Source: Emydura subglobosa
Taxonomy: Eukaryota > Chordata > Testudines > Chelidae
Direction of reading: 5' to 3'
DNA: 64,000 bases
Assembly (NCBI GenBank): GCA_007922225.1
Contig: ML679970.1
Location: forward strand, 39,353,460-39,417,459
Shown: piece after piece, positions 23,225 through 34,752 of the stretch
How positions within the stretch are numbered: the stretch's first letter is position 1
Layout: each line of letters starts with the position of its first letter
The notes under the pieces: generated by a model
What the model saw: the letters and a program-made list of their open reading frames with translations, nothing else
What the model was told of the DNA's origin: nothing
Databases searched by the model: none
Made by a program: the position numbers and the translations under genes

Positions 23225-24010
23225 CAGTATTCCTGGTGGCGGGAAGAAGTTCATAGGCATGACGTTTGTAACACCATTCTACCCGAGCCTGCTGTGTGAT
23301 GGCATAGTGTGATGTGAAGGTATGACATCGAGAGTATGTAGCTGTCTCTCCTCGCTAGAGTTGTGAGGTTTTGGACAGAAGACTGGCAGGAAAATGTCTG
23401 TTGAAATGAAAGTGAAATATCAACATCAACAGGAACACTAGGAGAGGTCATAGCTGGATTTTTATCTTTGTAAAAAACCATGTAGGGGGGTTCTTAAGTT
23501 AGGACCTTACTCTCTGATACCCACCTCATGGACGTCATTGCTATTAGGAACGCGACCTTCCAAGACAGGTGCATGAGGGAACAGGAAGCCAAAGGTTCAA
23601 AGAGTGGTCCAGTGAGCCATAAGAGAACAAGGTTCAGATCCCACTGGGAACCGAGTCCTGCATTGGTGGTAAGAGCCTTTCCAGACCTCTGAGGAATCTA
23701 GCTGTCATATCATGTGAAAAGACCGTTCTGCCCTGCATGGGAGGGTGAAAGGCAGATATCGCCACCAGGTGCACTTTAACTGACAAGAAAGCCAAGACTT
23801 CTTGTTTTAGGTAAAGCAAATAGTCCAAGATCACCTGGATAGGGGATTTTGTTGGCGAGACATCCCAGCAAGCTGCCCAGCAGGCAAAATGCTTCCATTC
23901 GGCTAGGTAAGATCCCCTGGTGAATGGCTTCCTGCTTTCTAACAGAATCCTCTGAACTGAGCCGAGCAGGATTGCTCTTCCCAGCTTAGCCATGGAGCAT
24001 CCACTCTGTC
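23225..24010 (-). pseudogene. DIRS tyrosine recombinase, truncated and frameshifted
   Basis: The N-terminal SAM-like DNA-binding domain is clear on the minus strand: RKPFTRGSYLAEWKHFACW, then VILDYLLYLKQEVL and VKVHLVAISAFHPP. After a frameshift near 23640 comes FEPLASCSLMHLSWKVAFL, the start of the catalytic domain, and a VSE block where the first catalytic arginine lies in relatives. Downstream the frame is lost again, and only about 300 bp remain before the internal complementary region. The H-x-x-R and tyrosine boxes are therefore absent. A recombinase of this family needs R-H-R-Y, so this copy cannot integrate DNA. Confidence 0.82.
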
Positions 24011-24249
24011 AGGTGCAAGGGGGCTAAGTCCAGATGGAGCAGCCGACCGTGATCCTGAGAGAGGAGGTCCAGCTGCAGGGGAGAGTTCAAGGGCAGGCCA
24101 CTGGTAGCTCAAGTAGCATCCCAAACCAATGCGGACGTGGCCACACTGGGGCCACTAGGATAACCTGAGTCCTGTCTCTCTTGATTTTTATGAGGACCCT
24201 GTGTATTAGAGGTATCCATGGGAAGGCAGGCATATATGAGATTGCCCAA

Positions 24250-24600
24250 CTAGGGCAAGAGAAAGGGATCAGTCAGTAAGCCGCTGTCAAGCCCTTCAAG
24301 TGAGCAGAACTGACTGCATTTCCTGTTCCCCTTGGTAGCAAAGAGGTCCATTTGGGGAGCGCCCCATCTTTGGAAGATGAGTTTGGCCACTTCTGGGTGA
24401 AGTGCCCACTCATGGTGAGAGCAGAAGGATTTGCTGAGATGATCCGCTAATGCGTTCTTGACCCTGGGAAGATGCACCACCTCCAATTGAATGTTGTGAC
24501 CCACACAAGTCCCACAAGTGTAAGGCCTCCTGACAAAGGGCTGAGGATCTGGCCCCCTCTTGCCTGTTGATATAACACACCAAGCCACGTTGTCCGTGAG
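24250..24600 (-). pseudogene. DIRS RNase H / connection region
   Basis: The minus strand reads QLEVVHLPRVKNALADHLSK, SHHEWALHPEV, then WGAPQMDLFATKGNRKC. In DIRS and pararetrovirus-like pol proteins, H-L-P-G-x-x-N-x-x-A-D-x-L-S-R marks the end of RNase H, and H-x-E-W...D-L-F-A-T follows it. The glycine of H-L-P-G is R here. Between this and the recombinase the frame is interrupted. Confidence 0.78.
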
Positions 24601-24609
24601 AATTTGAAC

Positions 24610-25990
24610 GACCTTGTTGCAGAGGTGAGGTATGAATACCTCGCAGGCTAGTCGAACTACCCTGGGTTCTCTGACACTGATGTGCAGAGCTAGCTCATCC
24701 CTAGTCCAGAGGCCCTGGGTTCTAAGCGCACCAAGGTGGGCTCCCCACTCCAGGTCTCAGGCATCAGAAACTAACAACATTGGTCACAGGGCTGCGAAAG
24801 GCACATGGTGTGGTTTTGTCCACCCCAAGAGAGAGGTAAGTATCTGCGGAGGGACAGTGAGAATCATGTCCAGATGGTGTCTGGATGAGGAATATACCAT
24901 CGCCAGCCACATTTGCAGAGGTTTGAGGTGCAGTCTGGTGTACTGGACTACATAAGTGCAGGCTGTCATGTGGCCCAGAAGACTGAGGTATACCCTCGTC
25001 GTAGTAAGAGGGTGGGCCGATATTCGGGCTATGAACTCCGACGCTGCCTAGAACCTGGCCTTTGGCAAGAGTGCTCCAACTTGTGTAAAGTCCAGGACTG
25101 CCCTGATGAACACTATTCTTTGGACAGGCCTGAGTGTTGACTTTAGCTCGTTCATTAACAGGTCTGGTCCACCTGTCACTTGCTGGGCAACCTCGATACT
25201 GTGTTGGACTTGCCTCCTTGACCGGCCCCTGATGAGCAAGTTGCCCAAGTAAGGGAAGACCTGCACTGCTCAGCCTCTGGGGTGAGCAGCCACCACCATT
25301 ATGCATTTGATGAACACGCGTGGCGCGGTTGAGAGGCTGCAGGAGAACACCGTAAACTGCTAGTGTCGCTTGCTCACCATGAATCGCAGGAACTTCCTGT
25401 ATCTGGGAAGATGGATATATGGAAATAGGCATTTTTTAAGTCAAGGGTGGCATACCAGTCGCCTGGATCCAGAGAAGGGATGATAGTGGCTAGAGAGACT
25501 ATGCGGCACTTCAACTTCTTGAGATCTCGATTGAGGACTCTCAGGTTCAGGACAGGTCCCAAGCCCACTTTTGCCTTTGGAATTAGAAAGTATCAGGAAT
25601 AGAAGGCTTCCCCCTCAGTTCCTGATGGACCTCTTCCACTGTGCCCACTTGCAAGAGGGCCTGCACTCCTTATATAAGGAGTTACACTCATGAGAGGGAT
25701 CCCTGAAGAGGGATAGGGAAGGGGGATGGGAGGGCGGAAGTGAAGTGAACTGGATAGTGTAACAGCGGGTAGCATATTTAACACCCAGCGGTCTGATGTT
25801 ATGGTAGCCCAAGCCAGGCGGAAAGGAGCAAGGCAGGAAGAAAATAATTGGGGGGTCTGGATCCCTGATAATGGCTGGTAGATCGTCCTGGGGCGCACCT
25901 TCGAAAGTTCTGTTTCACCCCTGGGGGGTGATGGTTTGAGCTTGACTGGGGGGCAGTGGCGATGAGTGGCCCTGACAATTTTTATAACCT
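24610..25990 (-). pseudogene. DIRS reverse transcriptase with a mutated active site
   Basis: Fragments in different frames line up in RT order on the minus strand: GPVLNLRVLNRDLKKL, then LDPGDWYATLDLKNAYFHI (motif A, D-x-x-x-A-Y-F-H-I), then VQVFPYLGNLLIRGRS (motif C), followed by STLRPVQRIVFIRAVLDF. Motif C should be Y-x-D-D; here it is Y-L-G-N, so both metal-binding aspartates are gone. Frame changes occur at least near 25370 and 25270. DIRS RTs are close to Ty3/Gypsy enzymes in the palm region. Confidence 0.82.
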
Positions 25991-26039
25991 CTATTCTTTT
26001 ATAGGGCTTCCTCCAAGGCTGCCCACCAAACCTCTGCGA

Positions 26040-27630
26040 CTACTGAGGCCTGAAGTGCCTTCTGGCAGAAGACCGGGTATATAGTCCTAGAGAACACAGT
26101 GTAGCCCTCAAGTCCTTCTGCCCAGGCATCCTGGAATCTGTTTGGTCTGCAAACAGAGCTGTGCCATCAAAGGTGAGGTCTTGAATGGATTGCTGGACCT
26201 CTTCCAAGAGGCCAGACGACTGGAGCCAGGATGCTCTCCTCAATGACACCGCTGAAGCCATAGACCTGGCTGTGGAATCAGCTGCGTCCGATGTTGCTTG
26301 GAGGGAAGCTCTGGCTATCATACTCCCTTCCCTCCAGGATTGCTTTGAACTCTTGTCTGGCGGCTTGTGGCAGGGAGTCAGAGAACTTCTCCAGTGACTG
26401 CCAGATGTTAAAATAGTATCTTCCCAAAAGCGCTTGTTGGCTGTATACCAGCAGCTGCAGCTTGCCATCGAATAAACCTTGCACCCAAACAAGTCAAGCT
26501 GTGTAGTCTCTTTATATTTTGATGTGACGCTCATCTGGCCTTAGCCGTCTTGCTCATTGGCAGCTGTGATCACCAATGAACCTGGGGAGGGGTGGGTGTA
26601 GAGATATTCAAACCTTTTGGCAAGCACATAATACTTCTTTCCCGCCATTTAGACAAGGGGGCAGGGAGGCGGTGGTCTGCCATAGTGCCCTGGCCAGTTT
26701 CACCACTCCCTCATGCACCTGGAGAGCCACCCTGGATGGAGTTGCTGTTGCCAGAATACCAAATAGTTCATCCACTGGCTCCCTAAGCTCCTCCACCTTG
26801 AGTCCCAAGTTGTTTGCCATGCACTTCAGCAGTTCTTGGTGGGCTCTGAAGTCATCTGATGGGGCAGCGGTGGAAGGTCCAGTGACCCCTGGCTCACTGG
26901 AGAGTGGCACCTTGGTGATGGGGAATGCTGCAGTGATCTTAGCACAGGTTTTCCTCTTGATAAGCTCCCAGAGGGGGCAGCCAGCTCTCAGTGTGGGGGC
27001 CTTCCTTCCTTGGGTGTCAGCAGCACCGGGATTGCCATGAGGTCCTTCATCGCTTGGAACGCCTCATGTGTAGTGGGAACTGTCAGGTGCCAAGGACTCT
27101 TGCTGCTACCTGGAGTCGGTGGCGGGTTAGGGACAGGGCTTGACGCCTGCATAGGCGAAGACCCTGCCAAGGCCTGCGGGGAGGAGTGGCCCGACGTGGG
27201 TCTCACTCAAATCCCCGTGCTCTTCTTAGCAGACTTCGGTGCTGGCGAGTGTCCCCAATCCGTGTGGGTCTTTTCAGCCACTTCTTCAGCACTGGAGATG
27301 TTGAACGGTGCCGGGAAGACTATGGCACCAGAGTGGCACTCTGTGCTGACGCTGATGTACTCTGTGCCGACTCGGACCTCGGTTCTGATGCCGGCCTGAG
27401 CGCCGATTCCATTAGGACAGCTCTGAGTCTGATGTCCTGGTCCTTTTTAGTCCAAGGATGGAAACTTTTACAGATTTTACATTTTTCCCGCATGTGAGCT
27501 TCCCCGAGACACTTCAGGCAGCTCTGGTGTGGGTCATTCAATGGCACCAGCTTCTTACACGAAGTGCAAGGTTTCAAACCCAGGGACCAGGGCATGCCCC
27601 GTCCCTGGGTCAAACGCAACTAAAACTAAC
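26040..27630 (-). pseudogene. DIRS gag-like protein, broken
   Basis: At the N-terminal end (27619-27320) are CTSCKKLVP, then CLKCLGEAH and CKICKSF, a set of paired cysteines with a histidine resembling a zinc-binding module. A Pro/Ser-rich linker follows. The C-terminal half (26534-26040) contains DLFGCKVYS, RASLQATSDAADSTARSMAS and LCSLGLYTRSSARRHFRPQ, the conserved capsid-like tail of vertebrate DIRS gag. Several frameshifts separate these blocks. Confidence 0.75.
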
Positions 27631-27732
27631 ACTTAACAGCAAAGACTAACTATGTACACTTGTAATAAATAAACCACTAGGTTTGACAAAAGACTTGCAG
27701 GAGTAAGGGAACATTCCAGCACTGTCACAGGG

Positions 27733-27905
27733 GGTAAGAAGGAACTGATAGAGAAGGGTATATACGGGCACATACATGTGCCGCTGCAGCGGGCACTAGA
27801 GCTGGCCCTACTGGTACCACTAGGGGAAAAAATTCTGGCACCCGTGCATGTGGTGCACACATATCTAATTGGGAATGGACATGAGCAAGCACTGAAAGAA
27901 GAACA
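27733..27905. repeat. DIRS inverted terminal repeat, 5' copy
   Basis: Inverted partner of 22899-23084, slightly shorter. It would hold the promoter for the minus-strand transcript. A short AT box lies near 27759-27766 (gtatatac). Confidence 0.8.
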
Positions 27906-28130
27906 TATATTTCAGAAAAATGTCCAGTCTTGATTGAAAGGCTACAAGTGATAGGAAACTGCTGCATCCCTGAGTAAGCTATTCCAATGGTTAATTTTCC
28001 TCACTGTTAAACATTTACTTTTTTTTCCCCCAGTTTGCATTTTCCTGACTTCACCTTCTTGCCACAAGGTGTTTTTAGACCTTTGTGTCTTACATTAAAG
28101 ATCCCTCATATATCAGAAATCTTATCCGAG
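27905..28130 (-). mobile_element. CR1 relic, right part, interrupted by the DIRS element
   Basis: The plus strand resumes with catatatttcagaaaaatgtc, 'cagtcttgattg', then 'ttccaatggttaatttt' and 'cactgttaaacattt'. This is the text expected to follow directly after the left part at 22785-22877 in an uninterrupted antisense CR1 3' end. Confidence 0.7.
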
Positions 28131-28957
28131 AGGGGCTTGAGGACTTTTCATTTTGTGCATATACACAGCCTACCACCAGTGTAGCCTCTCAGTCCTATCA
28201 CAATGCAAATAAACATTTGAAATTAAATATATTTAATTAATAATTCTGAGTCTTTTCCTGTCCCTACACGTTTATGATGACCACTTGTTGTGTTGTGTCA
28301 AATCTAGATTGTAACACTTCAGGGCAGGAACTCTCGCTTTGTGCATACTTTTTGGCACTCAAAATGTAATAATGAACCTGTTCACTTTCATATTGACTTG
28401 AAGGTTTTTGTTTAAAGTTCCAAATATGCTGTATAAAGAGCAGTAACATTTTTAGTATGTTATTCTTTTACAATTTGGGCCATTCTGTCTAACCAGACTG
28501 GTTGAGTGATGATTCCGTGCCCCACCCAGGCTCATCAAAGACTTGTCTGATGGAGACAAGTTCCCCCAGAGCAGTTTGGGTTACTTGGTAGTACTCCAAC
28601 AAAAATTTCTTCTGTACATGGTGGCGATAGGATCACACCTTTTTTTAGTGGGGGGAAAAAGGGAGGAATTTATTATCTAGGCATGTGTAATATGCTGTTC
28701 TAGGTGTGTGTAACATGCTGGTACTGGCTTGTGTTTAACAAAGTGCATTTTGAACAGATTATAGAAATCTTTAAAAAGCGTAAGACATTTTTAAAAAGCA
28801 TACAGCCCATAGCTTCTGCAGCCAATGTCTGTATGTTAAAAGCTGAGATTTTCAAAAACAGCCTAAAACTAGCTCCTTACATCCTGACTTAAGCTCTTAA
28901 ATAAGTGGGCGCATTTTGAAAAGTTCAAAGCACCCAGCAGCTCCTACTGGCCCCAGT
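28131..28957. other. Unassigned; a possible SINE tail at about 28305-28375
   Basis: 'agattgtaacacttcagggc' and 'aggaactctcgctttgtgca' resemble the SINE tail 'attgtaaactctttggggcagg'. An AT-rich stretch surrounds 28225-28245. Confidence 0.4.
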
Positions 28958-29219
28958 GGATACGTCTACACAGCCTGTGATAGTGAGCCTCCCAGCCCGG
29001 GTTGACAGACTCAAGCTTGTGCTACGGTGTTACAAATAGTGGTATAGATGTTAAGGGTGAGGCTGGGCTTGAGTTCTGAAGCTTAGGGTGGGGGATGCCA
29101 ACCCAAGCTCCAGCCTGAGATGCAACTTAAAAGTGCTGTCTACACAGTTATTTTTAGTGTGGGCCTGAATCTATAGACAGACTAGGAGGCTCACTATCAT
29201 GGCCTGTGCAGATGTAGCC
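28958..29219. mobile_element. Harbinger-like MITE, copy 3
   Basis: Left end ggatacgtctacacagcctg; the right end is the reverse complement of ggctacatctgcacaggcca. Both then share 'tgatagtgagcctcc', giving roughly 45-bp inverted repeats, the best preserved of the set. AGT flanks it on both sides (28955-28957, 29220-29222). 262 bp, non-coding. Confidence 0.75.
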
Positions 29220-31159
29220 AGTGGGTGCTCAGCCCTTTGGAAAACTTATTTAGAGGTAAAAATTTCCAAAGCATCTAACTGACTCAGGAGTCTAAGTCCC
29301 ACTGAAAGGCTCCTAAGACAGCTGGGCTCTTTAAGAATTTTATCCTAGGAGTCTAACTTTAAGCCTCTCTTTGAAAATCACGGACAACTGCTCCCGTGAT
29401 TCTCTGCAACCTTCTTTCCCTCAAGTTGTTACTTTGCCTCTTTAGAAAGAGTTGAAAGTTTCTTGTGCACTGATACTAGGGTGATGAGAACAGTATAAAA
29501 ACCTAGATATACTGTTTTGGTTCTCTGTTCTATCCAAGCAACACAGGCAGCCCTCCGACACTGTCCTCCAGGGGACGTGAACTGTGCTTAGCGCAGCTCA
29601 CAATCCAGGTGCCAAGTCTCTTTTCTAAACCTCCCGCCTAAGAAGCCTCAGCTGGGACAAACACAGAGCAGGTGCTGGTGTTTAAAAGGCAGTGAGTAGG
29701 TGTACTTCTGGCCTTGATGAAATTACTCCATCAGAAGGAGCTTTGTTAGAGTGTGACAATGTGGTCACCCCTGGAATTCATGCTGGGAGGCACTTGGGAG
29801 CTCTCTCGGGATGCTTGGTATAAATCCTGTTGACTCAGCTCACCATAATAGAGACTCAGCAGGAATGAGCACCAGGAAAGGTATCTGTTTCAGCTGCTGT
29901 CAAGCTCCTAGGGTGCCTCATTGTTTGCTTTATGCAACAGTCATAAAAAGCCCCTGTCTGTAAATACATAATTAGATATTTTACATCTTTTGGGCCTCTT
30001 TAATTTAGGGTGAAACACAGTGAGACTTTCATGCAACAGAACAGGGAGGGGGAAGATTGTGCTTAGAGATCACGTTTAGTGCAAGGTCATTAAGTATAAG
30101 CACAGTGCATTTGCATCAGATGGTTCCATGCAAGAATTCTGTAACAGCACATGCTTAACCCATTGGTCTGGAGCTATAAACCCATGCTTCTCACCTCTCA
30201 GGAGCAACACTCACCCTTGTGACCAGGAGCACCTGTCCAGGTACTATCAGTGGAAAAGCTGAAATGGTCTTAAAACCAAAATAAAAGAGAGACTAGATGA
30301 GTCTGGTTGACTGGTAATGGGTCACAGGGCACCATTCACTTGTATGGCATCAAATCTGACCTAAGTTTGTGGTGACATGCAATGCCATCTAGTTTGCCAT
30401 CTAATGGCTACTCAGTGACCTCTCTGAAAGGAGCTGCTCTCAGTGCTAGAGGGAAGTAGTTAAAAAACTCCCTTTGTTCCAAGTCGCCAAACATGTTTTG
30501 AACAAGCTCAATGGGCCTGTTTGTCTTCCACTGAAACTAGTGGAAGCCAAAAGAACAATTCAAAGAGAACCTACTAGAATTTCCACTAGGGCATCCATTT
30601 TCTTGTGCACAGAAGCCAGCATGACAAAAGTGTACCAGTCACATCATTGTTGTCAGACTCAATAGGAAGGCAGGGGACCGAACAGAATTGGAAGGTGAAT
30701 AACACTATCTCCTAGAGAAGATTCCTGAATGTTCAGGGCACCTCACCAGTGTGGTGCACAGAAACCTGGTCCATTGTTGCTTATGCTGTACTTACTTTGC
30801 AGGTATAGAAAGAGGGCTGTGGTCTCAAGGGCTGTTCATCTGGCACCTTTCATTTAATCTGTAAGAAGAAGGGAAAAAAAGCAGAAAAGAAAAGCTTAGA
30901 AATCCGCATTCTAGCACAGATACATGTGGTATTATTTGAAACCTGTGTGGGATCCTCCTCCTGATCAGAATATGCTTATCTTGCAAATCCAGGGCTATCA
31001 TTCAAGAGAGAAGAAATATCAATTTTTATTTGCACTCCATAAGCACATAGTGAATACGCCAGGCATGAATTTGGCACATTGCCTTCAAACCCTAACTCAT
31101 ATTTTCTGTCACAGAGATTTTGCTTTTACCTATAAAATGGATAGAGAATTGGCTAGAGC
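29220..31159. other. Unassigned non-coding sequence
   Basis: No exon, SINE or transposon end recognised. The longest frames are 63-91 codons and have no similarity I can name. Confidence 0.35.
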
Positions 31160-32192
31160 ATACGGTTCAATGAGTAGTGATCACTGGCTCCATGTCTAGC
31201 TGGCAACCGGTCACAAGCAGAGTGCCCCAGGGGTCGGTCCTGGGGCCTGTTTTGTTCAACATCTTCATTAATGATCTGGAGGATGGGGTAGATTGCACCT
31301 TCAGCAAGTTTGCAGATGACACTAGACTAGGGGGAGTGGTAGATACCCTGGAAGGTAGGGATAGGATACAGAAGGACCTAAACAAACTGGAGGATTGGGC
31401 CAAAGGAAATCTGATGAGGTTCAACAAGGACAAGTGCAGAGTCCTGCACTTTGGACGGAAGAATTCCATACACAGCTACAGACTGGGGACCGACGAGCTA
31501 GGCAGCAGTTCTGCAGAAAAGGACCTGGGGGTTACAGTGGATAAGAAGCTGGATATGAGTCAGCAGTGTGTCCTGGTTGCCAAGAAGGCTAATAGCATAC
31601 TGGCCTGCATTAGGAGGAGCATTGCCAGCAGATTGCGGGAAGTGATTATTCCCCTCTATTCGGCATTGGTGAGGCTGCATTTGGAGTATTGTGTCCAGTT
31701 TTGGGCCCCCCCCACTACAAAAAGGATGTAGACAAGTTGGAGAGAGTACAGCGGAGGGCAACAAAAATGATTAGGGGGCTGGAGCACAAGACTTATGAGG
31801 AGAGGCTGAGGGAACTGGGCTTGTTTAGTCTGCAGAAGAGAAGAGTGAGGGGGATTTGATAGCAGCCTTTAACTACCTGAGAGGGGGTTCCAGGGAGGAT
31901 GGAGCTAGGCTGTTCTCAGTGGTGGCAGATGACAGAACAAGGAGCAACAGTCTCAAGTTGCAGTGGGGGAGGTCTAGGTTGGACATTAGGAAAAAGTTTT
32001 TCACTAGGAGGGTGGTGAAGCACTGGAATGGGTTACCTAGGGAGGTGGTGAAATCTCCCTCTTTAGAAGTTTTTAAGCTGCAGCTTGACAAAACCCTCGC
32101 TGGGATTATTTAGCTCAGGTTAGTCCTGCTTTGAGCAGGGGTTTGGACTAGATGACCTCCTGAGGTCCCTTCCAACTCTATGATTCTATGAT
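31160..32192 (+). mobile_element. CR1 LINE, young 5'-truncated copy
   Basis: Starts within the ORF2 reverse transcriptase. A 184-codon frame reads [20 protein letters not shown] and FADDTRLGG (motif C, F-A-D-D), then LRFNKDKC-like and [11 protein letters not shown] blocks typical of CR1. It breaks at an 8-C run near 31707-31714, where related copies have 6 C by codon expectation (W-A-P-H). The protein resumes at 31856 ([18 protein letters not shown]) and ends LAGII-stop at 32113. The 3' UTR carries ctagatgacctcctgaggtc and terminal attctatga repeats. 5' truncation is the normal result of aborted target-primed reverse transcription. Confidence 0.92.
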
Positions 32193-32338
32193 AATACCCT
32201 CAGAGTTTTTATATTTCTGCTGTAAATTGATCCTGTTCATGCCTGCTAAGTGACGGACACAATTTTTGTTATTTAAAGCCCCGTCTGAAAAAAAAAAAAA
32301 AAAGACATATTTTACACACTCTCTTGTACCTCTTATTA

Positions 32339-32603
32339 GGGTATGTCTATACTGATAGCGGCAAATTGATCTTTCCGGATCGATTGAGTGGTCAATGTAG
32401 ACCTGCTCAATCGATCAAGAAGTCAACTGAGTAAAACCACCCCCTCAAGTAGTGTAGCGCTGCGTAGACAAGAAAGGTGTGCAGTGAAGACACCGTGCAG
32501 AAGGGAAGCACAGCAGTTGACAGGAGTTACGCAAGCTACGCAGAGTAGCTTGCGTAATTCCCATCGACTGCCGCCGAATCGCCAGGTCAGTGTAGACCAG
32601 GGC
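32339..32603. mobile_element. Harbinger-like MITE, second subfamily
   Basis: Left gggtatgtctatactgatag; the right end is the reverse complement of gccctggtctacactgacct. TTA flanks both sides (32336-32338, 32604-32606), the target preferred by PIF/Harbinger transposases. It contains an internal hairpin with 13-nt arms (ttacgcaagctac / gtagcttgcgtaa) at about 32528-32558. It is followed by a 17-A run. Confidence 0.68.
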
Positions 32604-34254
32604 TTAGATTAAAAAAAAAAAAAAAAATAGAGTGGAGAGTGCACCTTAAGTATCCGTTGCAACTCTGAAACGCATAATGGAGCAGACAGACTATAACTTT
32701 TAGCTCCACTCTGAATGATTTATTCTACAATAATTAACTCACAGGTATATATATATTTATATATATAGTTCCTAATACACAGTTAGAGCAAAAAACACAG
32801 AAATAGTAATGAGGAAGAGAGCTACAAAATGAAAAATAAAAATGACTACATTGAAAATTTTCAAATTTTCAGTTTTCTTTTTTTTTTGGTTGATTTATTT
32901 TCAGTTCTTTTGCAAGGGAAAAAAATGGCATTTTTTAACCTGATCTAAGGAGGACCCTCCCTTCTTATATCTATTAATATGAGTATTTTTAGAATACTTT
33001 GCGGTCAGATTTTTGAAAAGTAGTCAGTGTTAGTCTAACTCCACTCCCCTGGACATGAATGGAAGTTTTGCCATTGATTTCATTGGGATCAGAGTTAGGC
33101 CAGTGTTAAGTGAATTCAAAATCCCATCCTTAGCACACACCAGCCAACAACACATGGTCTAGAGACAGACAAAGCAAAAAAGTCTCCCATGTTGATGCAG
33201 CCATTCTGTCAAGCTCACAATTTATTCATACATACTTACATAATAAAGCAGCAAGAAAGGGGGAAGGAAGTTATTTCTGCACTTCTTGAGTTTCAGAATG
33301 TTGCGCAATTAACCACAACCGAAAAAAAATATTATGCACAATTCTATGCTTTTGACTCCTTGGTTATTTATAAGTTATGGGACTACCATAGGAAGAGGTA
33401 GGAATATAGTTCAACAAACTTAATATAGCTCCTACTACCACCTGGCTCAGTCCTTCTCTTTTTGGGTGGACACCAATCTGTTGTGATGGCAACTGCTGAA
33501 TCCCATGTGCTGTTAAGCTCCTCAGGTCTGGGGAATGACTGGTCACTGTCCCTAGCTCTGGGTCTCTCAGGCACACACCCACATACACAGCCTCAATGGG
33601 ACCGCACAGCCCAGCTGCCAAGATCCTGGAACCAGTGCCTCAGCCTTCCTGAGCCCCTAGTTGCTTAGGCATGTCCACCCCTCTGCCCCCTGTGATCACC
33701 TGGCTATGCAAGCTATGTTTTTCTCAATTAACCCTGGCATTAAAGCCAGAAAACACAGGCTTAGCAAAGGAATTTCTTAAACATACACATTTTACTCTTA
33801 GAGAGCTCAGGAGAGATACAAATCTGTAGAAAACAACACACACTTGAATTTAATACCATTGGTCTGATCTTTTGTGGTCTTTGGGTTTATTCTAAATCCT
33901 TTGGGGGGAGGGGCGGCAAGGCCCTCCAGCCTTCACTTCCTCCAGCTAGATCTTCCGTTTCTGGTGATAAGATGGCTTCTTTTGCTTAGAGAGCATGCCT
34001 TTTATAAAGCAGCCTCTGACACCTTTTCTGTCCTGGCTCTTCTCTGGCCATGCTGTGGATTTTCCATGCTGCAACCACCTGCCTGGTCCTCCGAACTTCT
34101 GGGAAGAATCATTCAAAGTCAGTGACCTTGCCAGTAGAAACCTCACTGTTCCAAGAGGGAAGAGTTGTTGACACGGATGGCCCTGGATTGCTCTGTCACT
34201 GCTTTCCAGGCATAGTCTCTACACTAGGAGTCAAGTTCCTGCTACAGCATGAAC
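32604..34254. other. Unassigned AT-rich sequence
   Basis: A (TA)n microsatellite occupies about 32746-32768, with A and T runs around 32870-32930. A 'cattgatttcattgggatca' phrase near 33073 resembles half of the palindromic repeat family. No exon seen. Confidence 0.4.
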
Positions 34255-34352
34255 AACGAGAGTCCTGTAGCACTTTAAAAACTAACACATTTCTGCAGGC
34301 ATAAGCTTTCGTGGGCTGCATGATGATCTGACGAAGTGGGTTGCAGCCCACG
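34255..34352 (-). mobile_element. Interspersed repeat end, left side of the gap
   Basis: Reads gagtcctgtagcacttta, 'aactaacacatttctgcagg', 'cataagctttcgtgggctgc', then 'tgatctgacgaagtgggttg' and 'cagcccacg' up to the gap. It is the inverted partner of 34753-34850. This text belongs to an interspersed repeat family that I recognise from turtle-like genomes but cannot assign to a class. Confidence 0.6.
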
Positions 34353-34752
34353 NNNNNNNNNNNNNNNNNNNNNNNNNNNNNNNNNNNNNNNNNNNNNNNN
34401 NNNNNNNNNNNNNNNNNNNNNNNNNNNNNNNNNNNNNNNNNNNNNNNNNNNNNNNNNNNNNNNNNNNNNNNNNNNNNNNNNNNNNNNNNNNNNNNNNNNN
34501 NNNNNNNNNNNNNNNNNNNNNNNNNNNNNNNNNNNNNNNNNNNNNNNNNNNNNNNNNNNNNNNNNNNNNNNNNNNNNNNNNNNNNNNNNNNNNNNNNNNN
34601 NNNNNNNNNNNNNNNNNNNNNNNNNNNNNNNNNNNNNNNNNNNNNNNNNNNNNNNNNNNNNNNNNNNNNNNNNNNNNNNNNNNNNNNNNNNNNNNNNNNN
34701 NNNNNNNNNNNNNNNNNNNNNNNNNNNNNNNNNNNNNNNNNNNNNNNNNNNN
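34353..34752. other. Assembly gap of exactly 400 N
   Basis: The 29 bases left of the gap (34324-34352) are identical to the 29 bases right of it (34753-34781). The gap may therefore hide an overlap and contain no missing sequence. Frames that run through it are artefacts. Confidence 0.95.

Larger units (their letters stand above)
22878..27904 (-). mobile_element. DIRS-type tyrosine-recombinase retroelement, about 5 kb, inactive
   Basis: On the minus strand the order is gag-like protein (27630-26040), reverse transcriptase plus RNase H (about 25990-24250) and tyrosine recombinase (about 24010-23225). Instead of LTRs it has inverted terminal repeats and an internal region that fuses both termini, which is the defining DIRS architecture. 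DIRS elements copy RNA into a circle and integrate by site-specific recombination without making a normal target duplication. Here the trinucleotide aac is present at both ends (22878-22880, 27902-27904). All frames are broken by stops and frameshifts. The RT active site is mutated, and the recombinase lacks its C-terminal catalytic half. A DIRS methyltransferase domain was not recognised. Confidence 0.88.

Noticed and set aside
23251..23481. Separate 76-codon minus frame as an independent gene
   Set aside because: It is part of the frameshifted DIRS recombinase; 'YMVFYKDK' at its start continues the recombinase text from the previous frame.
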